A DNA stretch of 35,455 nt from Glomus cerebriforme (taxonomy: Eukaryota; Glomeromycota; Glomeromycetes; Glomerales; Glomeraceae), in contig QKYT01000461.1 of assembly GCA_003550305.1 (NCBI GenBank), positions 22,486 to 57,940 of the forward strand, in the 5' to 3' direction. The translations under genes were made by a program, and so were the position numbers. The notes beneath the pieces are model-generated. The model was not told the origin of the DNA. It saw only the letters and a program-made list of their open reading frames with translations, and ran no database searches. This document shows positions 21,074 through 30,807 of this stretch, piece by piece (the first letter of the stretch is position 1; each line of letters starts with the position of its first letter).

Positions 21074-21739
21074 AGAATGTTAAAAAAAAGGGAAAACCAA
21101 TAAGTGCAGTTAAAACAATTTTTACTATGATGATTTACATGACTCTCAACTAAACTTTTTGCAATATTTCTTTATTATAGCAATGCGTTTAATGAACTTG
21201 TAAAACCTAATAACTGATTTTATAGTCGTACATTGACAATAAAGTGAAATATACATAATACATGAAAAGTTAATCGGTACCGATCCATAAAATGAAAATG
21301 GAATGATTAGCACTTCCTCTAATAAAATTTTCAACTATATAATTTTTATTTGGATTTCGTCATTGAAATCACTTCCAATACCTTACAAGGACAGTTCAAC
21401 TTTAACTGCTTTCTATTTATTCATAAAGCATATCCCATTGAACTTGGTTTATCATCAATATCGTCATATATATTCCAATTATGGACCAAACGCACAACAA
21501 TTGATATAATCTTATTAATAAAATATCAAAAAGACTAAGTATTTGTATTTTTAATATTGGTTTTTATTATTCTGTTTACTTGTTCCATTAATTTTTATAT
21601 AATACATTTGATGAAAATTATAAAAAAAAATAAAATAAAATAAAAAGTTATATTTAAAATCAAAAAAAAAAATAATTATTTATATCTTCTACTAAATAAT
21701 AAATCAAAAATTAATATTATAAGTTTCCCAATTGAATTC
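21074..21739. other. Intergenic, nothing recognised
   Basis: A/T-rich sequence with overlapping short ORFs on both strands (21146-21538), none with recognisable domains or a signal peptide. Confidence 0.4.
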
Positions 21740-21951
21740 TTTTTTTATATGACTTTGATGGTCAAAAAGAAATGTTAGCATATGTTCATTGGACAAAACC
21801 GGTTACTAAGGATCATGTAGGAACATTATCTTTTAATGAATTTAGTTATTATGACTTTATAAGAGTTTCAGCTATAGAACGATGTGTTGGCTTTTTTCAG
21901 CTAGGAAATAAATATTATATTATTGATAAAGTTTATGTTTATACATGTTCT
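21740..21951 (+). pseudogene. Unidentified protein fragment (YVHWTKP...)
   Basis: A well-composed protein-like stretch is open on the plus strand, FLYDFDGQKEMLAYVHWTKP, continuing with FNEFSYYDFIRVSAIERCVG and FFQLGNKYYIIDKVYVY. The only ATG (21772) is internal to this stretch, and beyond 21951 it runs into low-complexity DNA, so this looks like one exon or a truncated relic. I do not recognise the family with certainty; it recalls proteins carried by dispersed repeats in Glomeromycotina. Confidence 0.4.
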
Positions 21952-22195
21952 GGACATTTTCTGTATAAAAAAAAAAAAAAAATCTTAAAAATATTTCTGT
22001 ATACTTACCGGATATTTTTTATATTAGAAATTTTTTAAAAAATTTTTCTGTACATATTTTGAACATTTAAGCCATTGAAAAAAATTCATTGATCATTTTT
22101 GAGACAAAATTTGGTTATTTTCTGGACATACTCGGATATACCTGGACACATTCTGGGCATTTTCAATAATGTTTTCCGGACATTCCTTTTTTATA
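21952..22195. repeat. Degenerate TTCTGGACAT minisatellite
   Basis: Variants of a 9-12 bp word recur: TTCTGGACATTTTC, TTTCTGTACATATT, TTTTCTGGACATAC, CCTGGACACATTC and TTTTCCGGACATTCC. The spacing is irregular, and two long A runs interrupt. It separates the YVHWTKP fragment from the 3-prime end of the Crinkler pseudogene. Confidence 0.5.
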
Positions 22196-22211
22196 GGGCA
22201 AGTATAACTAA

Positions 22212-22955
22212 TCAGAAAATGTCAAAAGCTTCAAATTTTGAAGCATAATGAGAACCTTGTGACTTTGATATTTCTAAACGTGCAGGCAATTCATAAATGT
22301 CTCCTAATCTTTCCTCAATGTTTTCAATTAAACTTTTCAAATCACTTTCGTCTGTTATTTAACATAAGTATGAGTTAATTGACCAAAAAAAGGAAAAAAC
22401 AGCTATAAAAAAGTGACTAATTTATTACGACTCACTTTGCTCTACGATAATGCGAATGTGTTTTTTTGGGTGGATTTGATGATAAGAAGTGGGAAAGAAA
22501 AGCACAAGAATAAGTAAGTATTCAGTATTATTGGCAAATATGACAGAGGAGACGAAAAAATTATGACTATATCACGCTAACTAAATTTGTTATGACTCAC
22601 CGGCGAGAATGGGCGTGGTGGCGGGCACTTGTATGAAGATGAGACTTTTGTCAGCTGCATCTTGATTAAGAAAAAATAGTTGATAGGCACCAACTCTTCG
22701 CCTTTATTTTTAATTTATTCTTCAGTAATAATATCTTTAAGATTATCACTGAGAGCGACCTTCCAAAGGTTCAAATTATCAGGATCATCAATATTTAACA
22801 TTCCTTTTTTCCTATTCCAAATTGAGGTCTCCAATTTTAAGGTTATCAAAGTTGACATAATTTCCATCAATATTGTTTTTATCACAAACGGGAACCGTAA
22901 AATATTTAGAAAGAGTAGTCATTCCTAGGAATATACAATTTACTGATATTTTCAT
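22212..22955 (-). pseudogene. Crinkler (CRN)-type effector pseudogene
   Basis: Reading the minus strand from ATG 22955: MKISVNCIFLGMTTLSKYFT and VNFDNLKIGDL give the ubiquitin-like start of Crinkler N-terminal domains. A frameshift follows (the next part is IWNRKKGMLNIDDPDNLNLW), then KVALSDNLKDIITEE, an in-frame TAA, and GEELVPINYFFLNQDAADKS and LIFIQVPATT. LNLWKV occupies the place of the LxLFLAK-like signature. After a donor GTGAGT at 22600, a part HQIHPKKHIRIIVEQ (about 22436-22482) fits the usual CRN segment before the effector domain, but its 3-prime splice site is not visible. A last exon (22351-22212) reads NESDLKSLIENIEERLGDIY and ends EAFDIF then TGA. No recognisable C-terminal effector domain remains. 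CRN proteins are modular intracellular effectors; this copy is broken at two or more places. Confidence 0.75.
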
Positions 22956-22969
22956 TTTGGAGATAATTC

Positions 22970-23099
22970 TGTAAAGTGATAGAATGAATTTTTTAGAAAA
23001 AAATATTTTTTTTAGAGAAAGAGAATTTGAGAAAACCTGAAAAAGTTTGTATACCTTTTTGAATACATCGTGACTAATTAGACTATTGATAGATTCTTG
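22970..23099 (-). repeat. Shared 5-prime exon-intron cassette, copy A
   Basis: This segment matches 34651-34759. On the minus strand it begins after CAAG, has a 40-nt exon-like part (starting AATCTATCAATAGTC and ending ATGTATTCAAAAAG), then an intron-like part from GTATAC to CTTTACAG (22969-23054), and ends exactly at that AG. Splicing there joins MYSKRIISK in frame to MKISVNCIFLG of the Crinkler pseudogene, so the block may be its first exon and intron. Copy A carries about 20 extra bases of T/C-rich intron relative to copy B. Confidence 0.7.
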
Positions 23100-23139
23100 G
23101 TGGTTTGTTATGACAGAATTCAAAAAATTAATAAGCATA

Positions 23140-24133
23140 GTAAAAAATAATTTATCAGTAAAAATTCATGCGAAAAAAAAATAATTCTTTTATGAATCAT
23201 TAGATTGGAGAAAGATCAGAATATTTATGAATTATTATTACGCAATTTTTCGAATGTACAGTTGACTGTATTCGTCTAAATCAAATTTATGTGTATCATA
23301 TGAAAATATTTTCAGATATTTCCTAATACTATTTATTATTTCTAAGAAGGGAATTGCATTGCATTAATAAATTAAATTCTTGATGTTGCGCTTTTTTTTC
23401 GCAGCTGAAAATCAAATCAGTACTTTCTGATTGTTTATTTATATTGTCAAAGGGAATTCATTCCAAAAAAACTTGAGGTTTCATAGATTGCAATTTAAAT
23501 TCTGAAGAAATTGATCAATATCATCATTTCTACTGGTTCACTTTGCAAAATTTTCTAGACAATGGTTTGTTTTTTTTACATGATTGGCACCATTGATAAT
23601 GGCTTCTACACAAATTTCATATTTAAATATTAAAGTATTTCCTTCTAATTCATCTTAATAATTACATTTATAAATTAAACAAAACATTTAACTTATTTCG
23701 TGGAATTAAATAAAAATTTGAATTATGTAGATTATTTTTGATAATCTCAAATTTTCAATATTTGATACAAAATATTTTAATATTAAAGGTGAATAGATTT
23801 TAGTTTAAATAATGAAAGTTTATTTTTGATATTTTAAAATAGCAAAATATATCTTTATGTAATCATGTCTAATACGCTTGAATTTTATCTATTTTATTTT
23901 CTTATTCTTTCATTATTGACTCCTGAAATAAATTTGGTAATAAATATACAAAAAAATCATTTAGCTAATTTACTATCTATGTACTATGTTGAATTTGTAT
24001 TGCAAATAACAAAATATCCATTTTTATTATAGTACACATTATTTACCAACTTTGCATTTCTTTGTTGTACAGCATAATCAAGTCCTAATTATTATAAAAT
24101 TTTAGATTCGGAGATATAAATTTATTTTATATT
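23140..24133. other. A/T-rich intergenic, nothing recognised
   Basis: About 1 kb with no ORF over 60 codons that shows family features. It forms the upstream region of both the minus-strand Crinkler relic and the plus-strand small secreted protein. Confidence 0.45.
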
Positions 24134-24373
24134 ATGAGTAAAAAAAAATTTTTTATATTTTTAATAGTTATGATTATGACAGTTAATATGATGAACATTG
24201 AGGCATGTGATGCATGTGAAAATTACGTAATAAATCATTTGATTAATCTTGAAAATACAAACTATAATATAGTATCATTATTAATTTTGACTCATTTTTA
24301 CATCCTTATTATTTTTAAATATATAAATACCGCCTTTTTTTCAATATTTCATATTTATTTTCATATTTTCTAA
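24134..24373 (+). CDS. Small secreted protein start, CDxC type (possibly partial)
   Basis: The frame opens MSKKKFFIFLIVMIMTVNMM and ends its signal peptide near residue 24 (NIEA), so the mature chain starts CDACENYVINHLINLENTN. The CDxC[QE]N beginning matches the mature start of the other secreted protein in the window (CDECQN), suggesting one family. A donor-like GTATCA at 24272 just after NYNI would end exon 1; the ORF beyond it is hydrophobic and A/T-rich, as expected for intron. Any further exons are not found, because a dispersed repeat begins within 100 bp. It may be a truncated gene. Confidence 0.5.
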   Translation: MSKKKFFIFLIVMIMTVNMMNIEACDACENYVINHLINLENTNYNIVSLLILTHFYILIIFKYINTAFFSIFHIYFHIF

Positions 24374-24448
24374 CAGGTATCTTTATTATCCCAATTTATT
24401 TTCTTTCTATAATCCTTTTTAAAACTATCCCATCTACCCTCTCTAACC

Positions 24449-24669
24449 CTCTAAACTCCCTCTTATCTTCCTTATACTGTATGAGAACTTTCTCATATCA
24501 GGCAAGGAAAGCCGGTCAGTTAGTTGAGTATCTCCTAACTGGCTGGTTGGTTTTTTTTTTCTCCTTTAAACTCCCTTTTAACTTCCTTATACTGTATATG
24601 ATATCTTCCTCATATCAGGCAAGGAAAGCCGGTCAGATAGTCGAGTATCTCCTAACTGGCTGGTTGGTT
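24449..24669. repeat. Tandem hairpin repeat, locus 1 (2 units)
   Basis: Two units with a period of about 115 bp share CTTCCTTATACTGTATATGA, CATATCAGGCAAGGAAAGCC and CTCCTAACTGGCTGGTTGG. Within each unit GCCGGTCAGTTAG faces CTAACTGGCTGG, which can form a stem of about 12 bp around a short loop. The same unit, also in two copies, is at 29141-29358. A plus-strand reading frame repeats SYQARKAGQLVEYLLTGWLV, but the frame is not kept at the other locus, so I treat it as non-coding. Confidence 0.75.
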
Positions 24670-24689
24670 TAGATTAGAATTCTCTCCTC

Positions 24690-25490
24690 ACTTATTTCTC
24701 TTAATTTCAAAAAATCTATTAACTCTAAAGATACCATCTGTTAGAAAAACGTCTATTACCAGTTGAGAATAACTGTAAAATACTGAAACCTGAAACCTGC
24801 TTTTCCTAAGAAAGAAGATAATTAAGATATTGTTGGATTTAGCTGATAAGAAAGAGACAATTTTATTAAAATAAAATGGGAAACAAAGTATATAAAACAG
24901 AAAAAAAGAAAGTGCAGTGGACATATTAAACCTTTAAACAGTAAAGTCAAAAGATTCTAAGGATAACACAAATATACAATATGTGCGATAATGAGAAAGC
25001 AACAACTAAAATTAGATAAATGGATGAATAAAGAATTGATGGAGACTAAAGAAATCATTGAAAATAAAAATTTCAATGAGAAGGAATGAAGAAAAAGTTA
25101 ATAACTGAAATGCACAGGAAAGAAAAAATGGAAAGAACGATTTGAGGAAAAAGTATATAAATGAAGTAAATTATACTGACAGAAAAAAAGAAACTACCAG
25201 AACTATCGAAGATTATGGAGTGTGAAAAAAGTAAGAATTATTGAGAAAATAATAAGTGCAATAATTGAATAAATAAATACCCAGAAAACTGGAAAAGAGG
25301 AACAGTATACCAAGAAATAAAATGGGAATAATTTGAGGTTAATAAGTTCTATCAACACACGTAAAACAAAGATGTGATAAGTTAGAAATAGAAAAAAATA
25401 ATGATGTAAATTAGAAAAAAAAAATTAGAAAATGGAAAACAAAATTAAGTATTAAACAATGTTAAAGATTGCTAATATAAACGGATAAAA
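24690..25490. other. Purine-rich tract after hairpin repeat, locus 1
   Basis: About 800 bp in which the plus strand is dominated by A and G (for example GAAAAAGTATATAAATGAAG), in contrast with the balanced A/T of the neighbours. No gene was found on either strand. A similar tract follows the second hairpin-repeat locus at 29430-30330, so repeat and tract may belong to one element. Confidence 0.5.
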
Positions 25491-26109
25491 TTATAAACAA
25501 TTTAAATAATAATTAGTAAATTAATTTAGATTTATTAAGATAGAATAGATTAGAGACATTAATTAAACTAAAAATTTTTGTTGTTAATTTTTAAAATAAT
25601 CAAATGAACAATTAATAATTGCGAAAAAAAAACTTTTATTTAAATAAAATAAACTTTTTTTTATTTAAAATTATTTTTTTCATTTATTAAAATATTTAAT
25701 ATATTAATTTTTATTGTCATGTTAAATAGGTTACACCACAATATCCTGACAAGACAAAATCCAGACAGGCGACAGTTTGGCCAGAGTTATGCAAGGTTAT
25801 GCAAGCGCACGTTATGAAGTCGGGATTTTGTCCGACAAGGGTTAAATATTATTTCGTAAATCGGTTCGGCCGGATAATTTAATGGATAATCTGTGTTACT
25901 TTACTGTATATTCGATAATCTTAAATAATTGGGTTTCGAGATATTCCATATTAGACATATTTTAAGAACTCCGTCAGAATAATCAAAATTATTAAAATTT
26001 ATTAATTAAATATATTTAGAAAGGAAAAATTCCCTTTTTTTTAAGACTAACCTTACAATATCTCATTTAAAATTCACTAGTAATATTTTAGTGAATTATT
26101 TAAAAGAAG
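25491..26109. other. Intergenic with GACAAAATCC inverted repeat
   Basis: The only structure seen is at 25745-25841: GACAAAATCC (25753-25762) faces GGATTTTGTC (25823-25832), with flanks that partly match. The interior is relatively G+C-rich. It resembles a very small MITE. Confidence 0.4.
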
Positions 26110-26252
26110 ATGAAATTACAATCTCGTGAGATATTAAATCTTTTGACAACATCAGATGAATTTGATTTCAACCTTTAACTAAATACATTCAAGAAACTTT
26201 GGTTGGAGAAAATCATGATTTTATTGTTAAAAAAGTTCTTGAAAATTATTGA
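26110..26252 (+). pseudogene. BTB-domain fragment
   Basis: MKLQSREILNLLTTSDEFDF from the ATG at 26110 and, after a one-base shift, TKYIQETLVGENHDFIVKKV resemble the end of the BTB domain and start of BACK in the family (ILGLLVASDEL...LVNYIQEYL pattern). Nothing of the rest of the protein is visible on either side. It is isolated from the array on the left and is probably from a different subfamily. Confidence 0.5.
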
Positions 26253-27846
26253 GTTAACTTATCAAAAAAAAAAAACACTTGATAATTACGGGATTTTTAC
26301 CTTCTACAAATTTGTCATAAACTAAATTTCTTGCTTTCGATCCATTATCGATACTAATATGAGACATACAGTATCAAGTAATCAGATATTCTGGATGAAA
26401 GAATCATGGCAATATTTTATTTGCATAATGTCTAGTCCGGATATTTTCACCAGCACTTATGATATATTGATAACATTTTTATTCAGATTGTTGCAAGTGG
26501 ATATGCACAGCCACATTAATCAAATACAGAAGTGACTTTGGATATCAATAGTACTTAGTATATAGACATAGACAAGACATAGTGTACATAGATAGTACAA
26601 TCATTATGAAAATTTTGTGCTGAACATTAATTTGATAGATCTTGAATACTGTGAATCACATTTTTTAATGTTTTTACATAATAAAATATTTATTAAAAAA
26701 TTCTTAAAAATTCTTTATTGAAAAATTCTCCAATGTATTCTATTAGATCTAGATAATTTACTGTAATACAAATAATACAAATGTAATAAAAATGCTATAT
26801 TAAGAATTTTTCTTTATTTGAATTAACTATCTGAGATCATTTTTATCTAATTAAATTAAAAACTAGAACTAATTTAAGAAACAATGAATAATGAATTGAT
26901 TTGAGAATCAATTTAATTACTTTAATTTTTCTTTGCAATTGTAAAATGTAAATATAAAATAATTTTTTTTATTATCTAAACAGAATAATAATTTTGTTAT
27001 TAGAATGGGCTTGGGTTATTTTTTAAGTAGATTAAAATCATTAAATTAATTAGAAAGTATAAACCCTTTATATATAATTTTTATTATAACTTAATCTTTT
27101 ATAATTAATTTATTCTTTTTTTGTTTATACAAATTATAATTTTTTGTTGATAATGATATAATAATTAAATCCAAAGTTTTATTTTTTTTTTAGTGATGCA
27201 ATTTAGCTGATCACATTAATTTGAAATAATTATTCCGAATTTTCTCAAGCTTTTCAATGGCCAGAATGATTAAGAAATAAATTAGAAACTGAAACGGATA
27301 GGATTATATTACCTGTTATGTTTGAAAAGCTAATTCAACCCATTATTTTTTGAATGTATAGTATTCATAATACATTGTATACAAAACATCATGATATAAT
27401 TATTATTATTTAATTGTGATATTAATTAATAAATTGGAATATAAATTTATGTATTATTAAAATCAATTATAAATCATGTAACAAATTTCTTTATCAAATC
27501 AGGATCAATGATAAGTTGAGAGTAATGATTATTATCATTTATTTATTGTTAATTACATTTTCAATAAGAAAAACAATTATTAAAAATATTTAAATAATAA
27601 AATGTTTGCATTTAATATAGTTATATGTATACATTTAACAAAATAACAAAATAAAGAATTTTTAAACAATGTGAAATTATTTAAAGAATGGAATCAAACT
27701 GTTAAAAATAAGTAGATATCATTTAGTAATTCCCTTTAGGTAATAGAAAACATAAGTTCTCTATTGGTTTTTTTTTACAACATGAATTTGAAATAGTATA
27801 ACTATAATTTCAACTGCTGCTGTTGATCTTGGTAATTTAATCTATT
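26253..27846. other. A/T-rich intergenic, nothing recognised
   Basis: About 1.6 kb with short A/T runs and no supported gene. Weak protein-like scraps occur near 26300-26560, but no family could be named. Confidence 0.45.
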
Positions 27847-28200
27847 ATTAGTCCGGAGCGTAGCGACTATTAAAGACCAGGATCGGTGACACCATCTGTC
27901 CGCACTCACGTGAGGCGGCGTGATTGGTTATATTTGTTACACATAAACTCGTGTTCATGTACAGTATATAATAAAATTAATAATTATCTCGTTATTCACT
28001 TCACTAATACTTAAAGTATCATTAATTGTTTAAATTTATTCTGATTAGATTAGAGTTATATCTTAAAATCATGTTAGGATTAGGATTAGGATTAGGATTT
28101 AGAGCGTTAAGGTATTTGCTTCTCATGTGTGGCAGCAAGTATTGATCAAATATTTTCTCTGGACTCAACAACGGTTCCTGGAAACGTTCCCTACCTAGTT
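27847..28200. repeat. Dispersed-repeat end and TTAGGA hexamers
   Basis: TTATTAGTCCGGAGCGTAGC near 27844 has a diverged relative at about 31968 (TTATTAGTCCGAATCATAGC), marking a dispersed repeat. The interval is more G+C-rich than its surroundings. TTAGGA occurs four times in tandem at 28074-28097. No gene was found. Confidence 0.5.
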
Positions 28201-29140
28201 ATATATATAGATTATGTATGCAATGCATACAATGTATGATATTTTATATAATTTAAGTACAAAAAAATTTATGCAGAACATATAGTATAAAATTATTTGA
28301 TGTGAGTAATTCTATATAATCAAATTGAAAGGGAGTTAATGTTTTCAGTTAAATATACAAAATTTATAATGTTCAATCATAAAAAATTTTTCTTTTCAAA
28401 AAATACTTTAGATTTTTACTATCCCATTTTGCAATGAAACTATCTAACCATTAATGGTTTTACTATTGTAAGGAATCTATTCCATAAAATCTGATGATTT
28501 TAATTGAGTATCTTGCTAAAATTATTAAAATTATTTATTGAAATCTTGTTGAACCAATTTAACAATGTCCTTGATATGTTGTATCCCAAATTCTATCAAA
28601 AAACCCTTATATCCGAAACTTATGATAGTTTGAGTTGATTTGGGATATCCCAAATCGGATTTGGCGTTTGGGCATATTTTTTTTGTAATATACAATCAAA
28701 AAAAGTTTTCTAATATATTATGTGGCAAATTAAATTCCATATTTGGTTAATCAATTTCTCAATTAGGCCTTTTTGATCATGCATAATTTATCAATTAGTT
28801 ACGAATTTTGAATACTAGGGAGAAATCATGAGTCATTAACCAACTATAGAAACTTTTTCATGTGAACAAATAGCAATGATCCGAATTTTGCGTAATGTAA
28901 TTTATTATTGTATTATTGATAATTTTTGACTCATTTTTATATTTTTATTATATAAATACCTCCAAAATTCCATATTATTTTTTTAATTATCATATTAAAT
29001 ATATTAAAATATCCTTAGAGCTCGTTCACCTCATTTAAAAAATACATTATCAGCAAGATGGATTACTACCTAATTATTATTCTAAATTTATTTTCTCTCT
29101 AACCTTTTTAACAACTACTCCCAACTATTTATTCCCTTTA
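28201..29140. other. Intergenic with 20-bp perfect palindrome
   Basis: A/T-rich and without supported genes. GATTTGGGATATCCCAAATC at 28637-28656 is an exact 20-bp palindrome, preceded near 28587 by TATCCCAAAT. From about 28905 (TTTTTGACTCATTTTTA) the sequence resembles 24270-24335, so the hairpin-repeat element may start here. Confidence 0.5.
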
Positions 29141-29358
29141 TTAAACTTCCTCTTCTCTTCCTTATACTGTATATGAGGTCTTCCTCTATCAGGCAAGGAA
29201 ACCAGTAATACCAGTCAGTTAGTTGAGTAACTTCTATCTGGCGGGTTTGGTATTTTTTTTTAAATTCCTTTAAACTTCCTCTTCTCTTCCTTATACTGTA
29301 TATAGAGGTCTTCTTCGTATCAGGCAAGGAAAGACCGGTCAGATTTGGCTGGTTTGTT
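29141..29358. repeat. Tandem hairpin repeat, locus 2 (2 units)
   Basis: Two units, period about 129 bp, both begin TTAAACTTCCTCTTCTCTTC and contain CTTATACTGTATAT and TCAGGCAAGGAA. They are relatives of the units at 24449-24669. The stem region is more degraded here, with an insertion in unit 1 (ACCAGTAATACCAGTCAG) and a deletion in unit 2. Both loci have GTTTAGA-TAGAATTC immediately after the second unit. Confidence 0.75.
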
Positions 29359-30430
29359 TAGACTAGAATTCCCTTTCTATTTCTTTATATACTTATCGAC
29401 TACTTTATTTATGAGCTCATGTAATACAAACACCATCCATATATGGAGAAAACGAAGATTTGATGATTTTAAAAGAGAAATTTGGATTCATTTTATGGAC
29501 ATAAATAAAGCTTAATAACTCAGGCAGAAACAAATAATATTCTACAATTTCTGCAAAGAAAATTAATTCAGGAGAAGAGAATGTGTAAAGATGGTATAAT
29601 AGGGTGAATATAACACAGAATTTTATTTTATCATCAACAAAATTAACTGGTAATGGTGTGAAAGAAAGACACAAATAAAAGAGAGCACAGAGAGAAAGAG
29701 GGTATAAAAGAAACACCAAGAAGAAAAGAACATAAAACAATGATATTAACAAAACAAATAACATAATGGTGAATGACAAATTACTGAAGAATTCACTGTA
29801 NAAGATGGATTGGATGAAGAATATTTCACCATTAGCAATGCTCCTTTACAACCAATATTGTAGAAATTTAAATGGAATGCTATGTGAATTGAAGAAGCAA
29901 GAAGGAAACCAAGATGTTTGGGTTCCAGGGGGAGTATGGTCGCAAAGCTGAAACTTAAGGAATTGATGGAAGGGCACCACTATATGGAAAGGCATAGCAA
30001 AAAGAATAAGCCAATATACAATAAAATGATGAAACAAACATAAAAGGAGATTCAGAACAAGAAATTTTAGAGTTACAATATATCAAAGTCTAAATTGAAT
30101 ACAGGAAAATTGAATTATGAACAAGAGGGAGAAAATAATAATGAATCAAAGTAAACAAATATAGGAATAAATTGATGATAAACAATCACATGGCGTAAGA
30201 TAAGTACAATATCATACGAAAAACCAGATGTTTGGGTAGAATAAAGGACAACAAAGAAATTGGCATAACAACAAAAATCAATAAGAAATAGATATATAAT
30301 AAATAAATACAAATAGTTATTATTTTGGAAGACATATAGAGTAGTTATTATATTAATTTTTAGTTTATTATTAGTAGATCTGGGATTAGGATGAGGGCAA
30401 AGATATAATTTCAATAATTCCAATACAACA
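29359..30430. other. Purine-rich tract after hairpin repeat, locus 2
   Basis: The plus strand is A/G-rich over about 900 bp, comparable to locus 1. ORFs here (29417-29779 minus, 29766-29951 plus, 30115-30423 minus) are compositional: the minus-strand ones are Leu/Phe/Tyr-rich because the strand is pyrimidine-rich. A short region with better complexity (29885-30000, GAAGCAAGAAGGAAACCAAG) may be repeat-derived. One unresolved base N is at 29802. Confidence 0.45.
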
Positions 30431-30807
30431 TTTCTTTATTTTTTTTTATAATTTATGTAATTTTAATAAACTTATTATATTTACTAAAAATGAATATTAA
30501 ATTGTTTAAAAACATGAACATACATAATACAAATATCAAATGTTTATATCAAAAAAAGAATACAATACAGTATATGCTTCTAATATATCAAATGAATGTT
30601 ATATCGTACTTTGTGTTCAAAATTTTGCAAATAAGTTTATTTTGACCAAAAATCGAATTGAAAAAAATAATTAGTAAGCAGTATAGTCAAATTAATATGT
30701 ATATGGAAGAATTTTCAAAGAAATGCATCTGTTGCGATATAATAATTATAATCTTAATCCACCAAATGAGATTTTTTATAAAAGTGACTAAAAGGGAATA
30801 ATAATAT

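Noticed and set aside
24481..24672. ORF with twice-repeated peptide SYQARKAGQLVEYLLTGWLV
   Set aside because: The peptide repeat follows from the DNA tandem repeat; the frame is broken in the related units at 29141-29358, so selection for a protein is not indicated.
29417..29779. 120-codon minus-strand ORF, hydrophobic
   Set aside because: It lies opposite a purine-rich tract; Leu/Phe/Tyr/Ser richness is compositional and there are no recognisable membrane-protein motifs.
29802..29802. Single N base
   Set aside because: An unresolved base in the assembly; no biological meaning can be drawn.
30115..30423. 102-codon minus-strand ORF
   Set aside because: Same compositional explanation as the neighbouring tract; no homologous motif seen.
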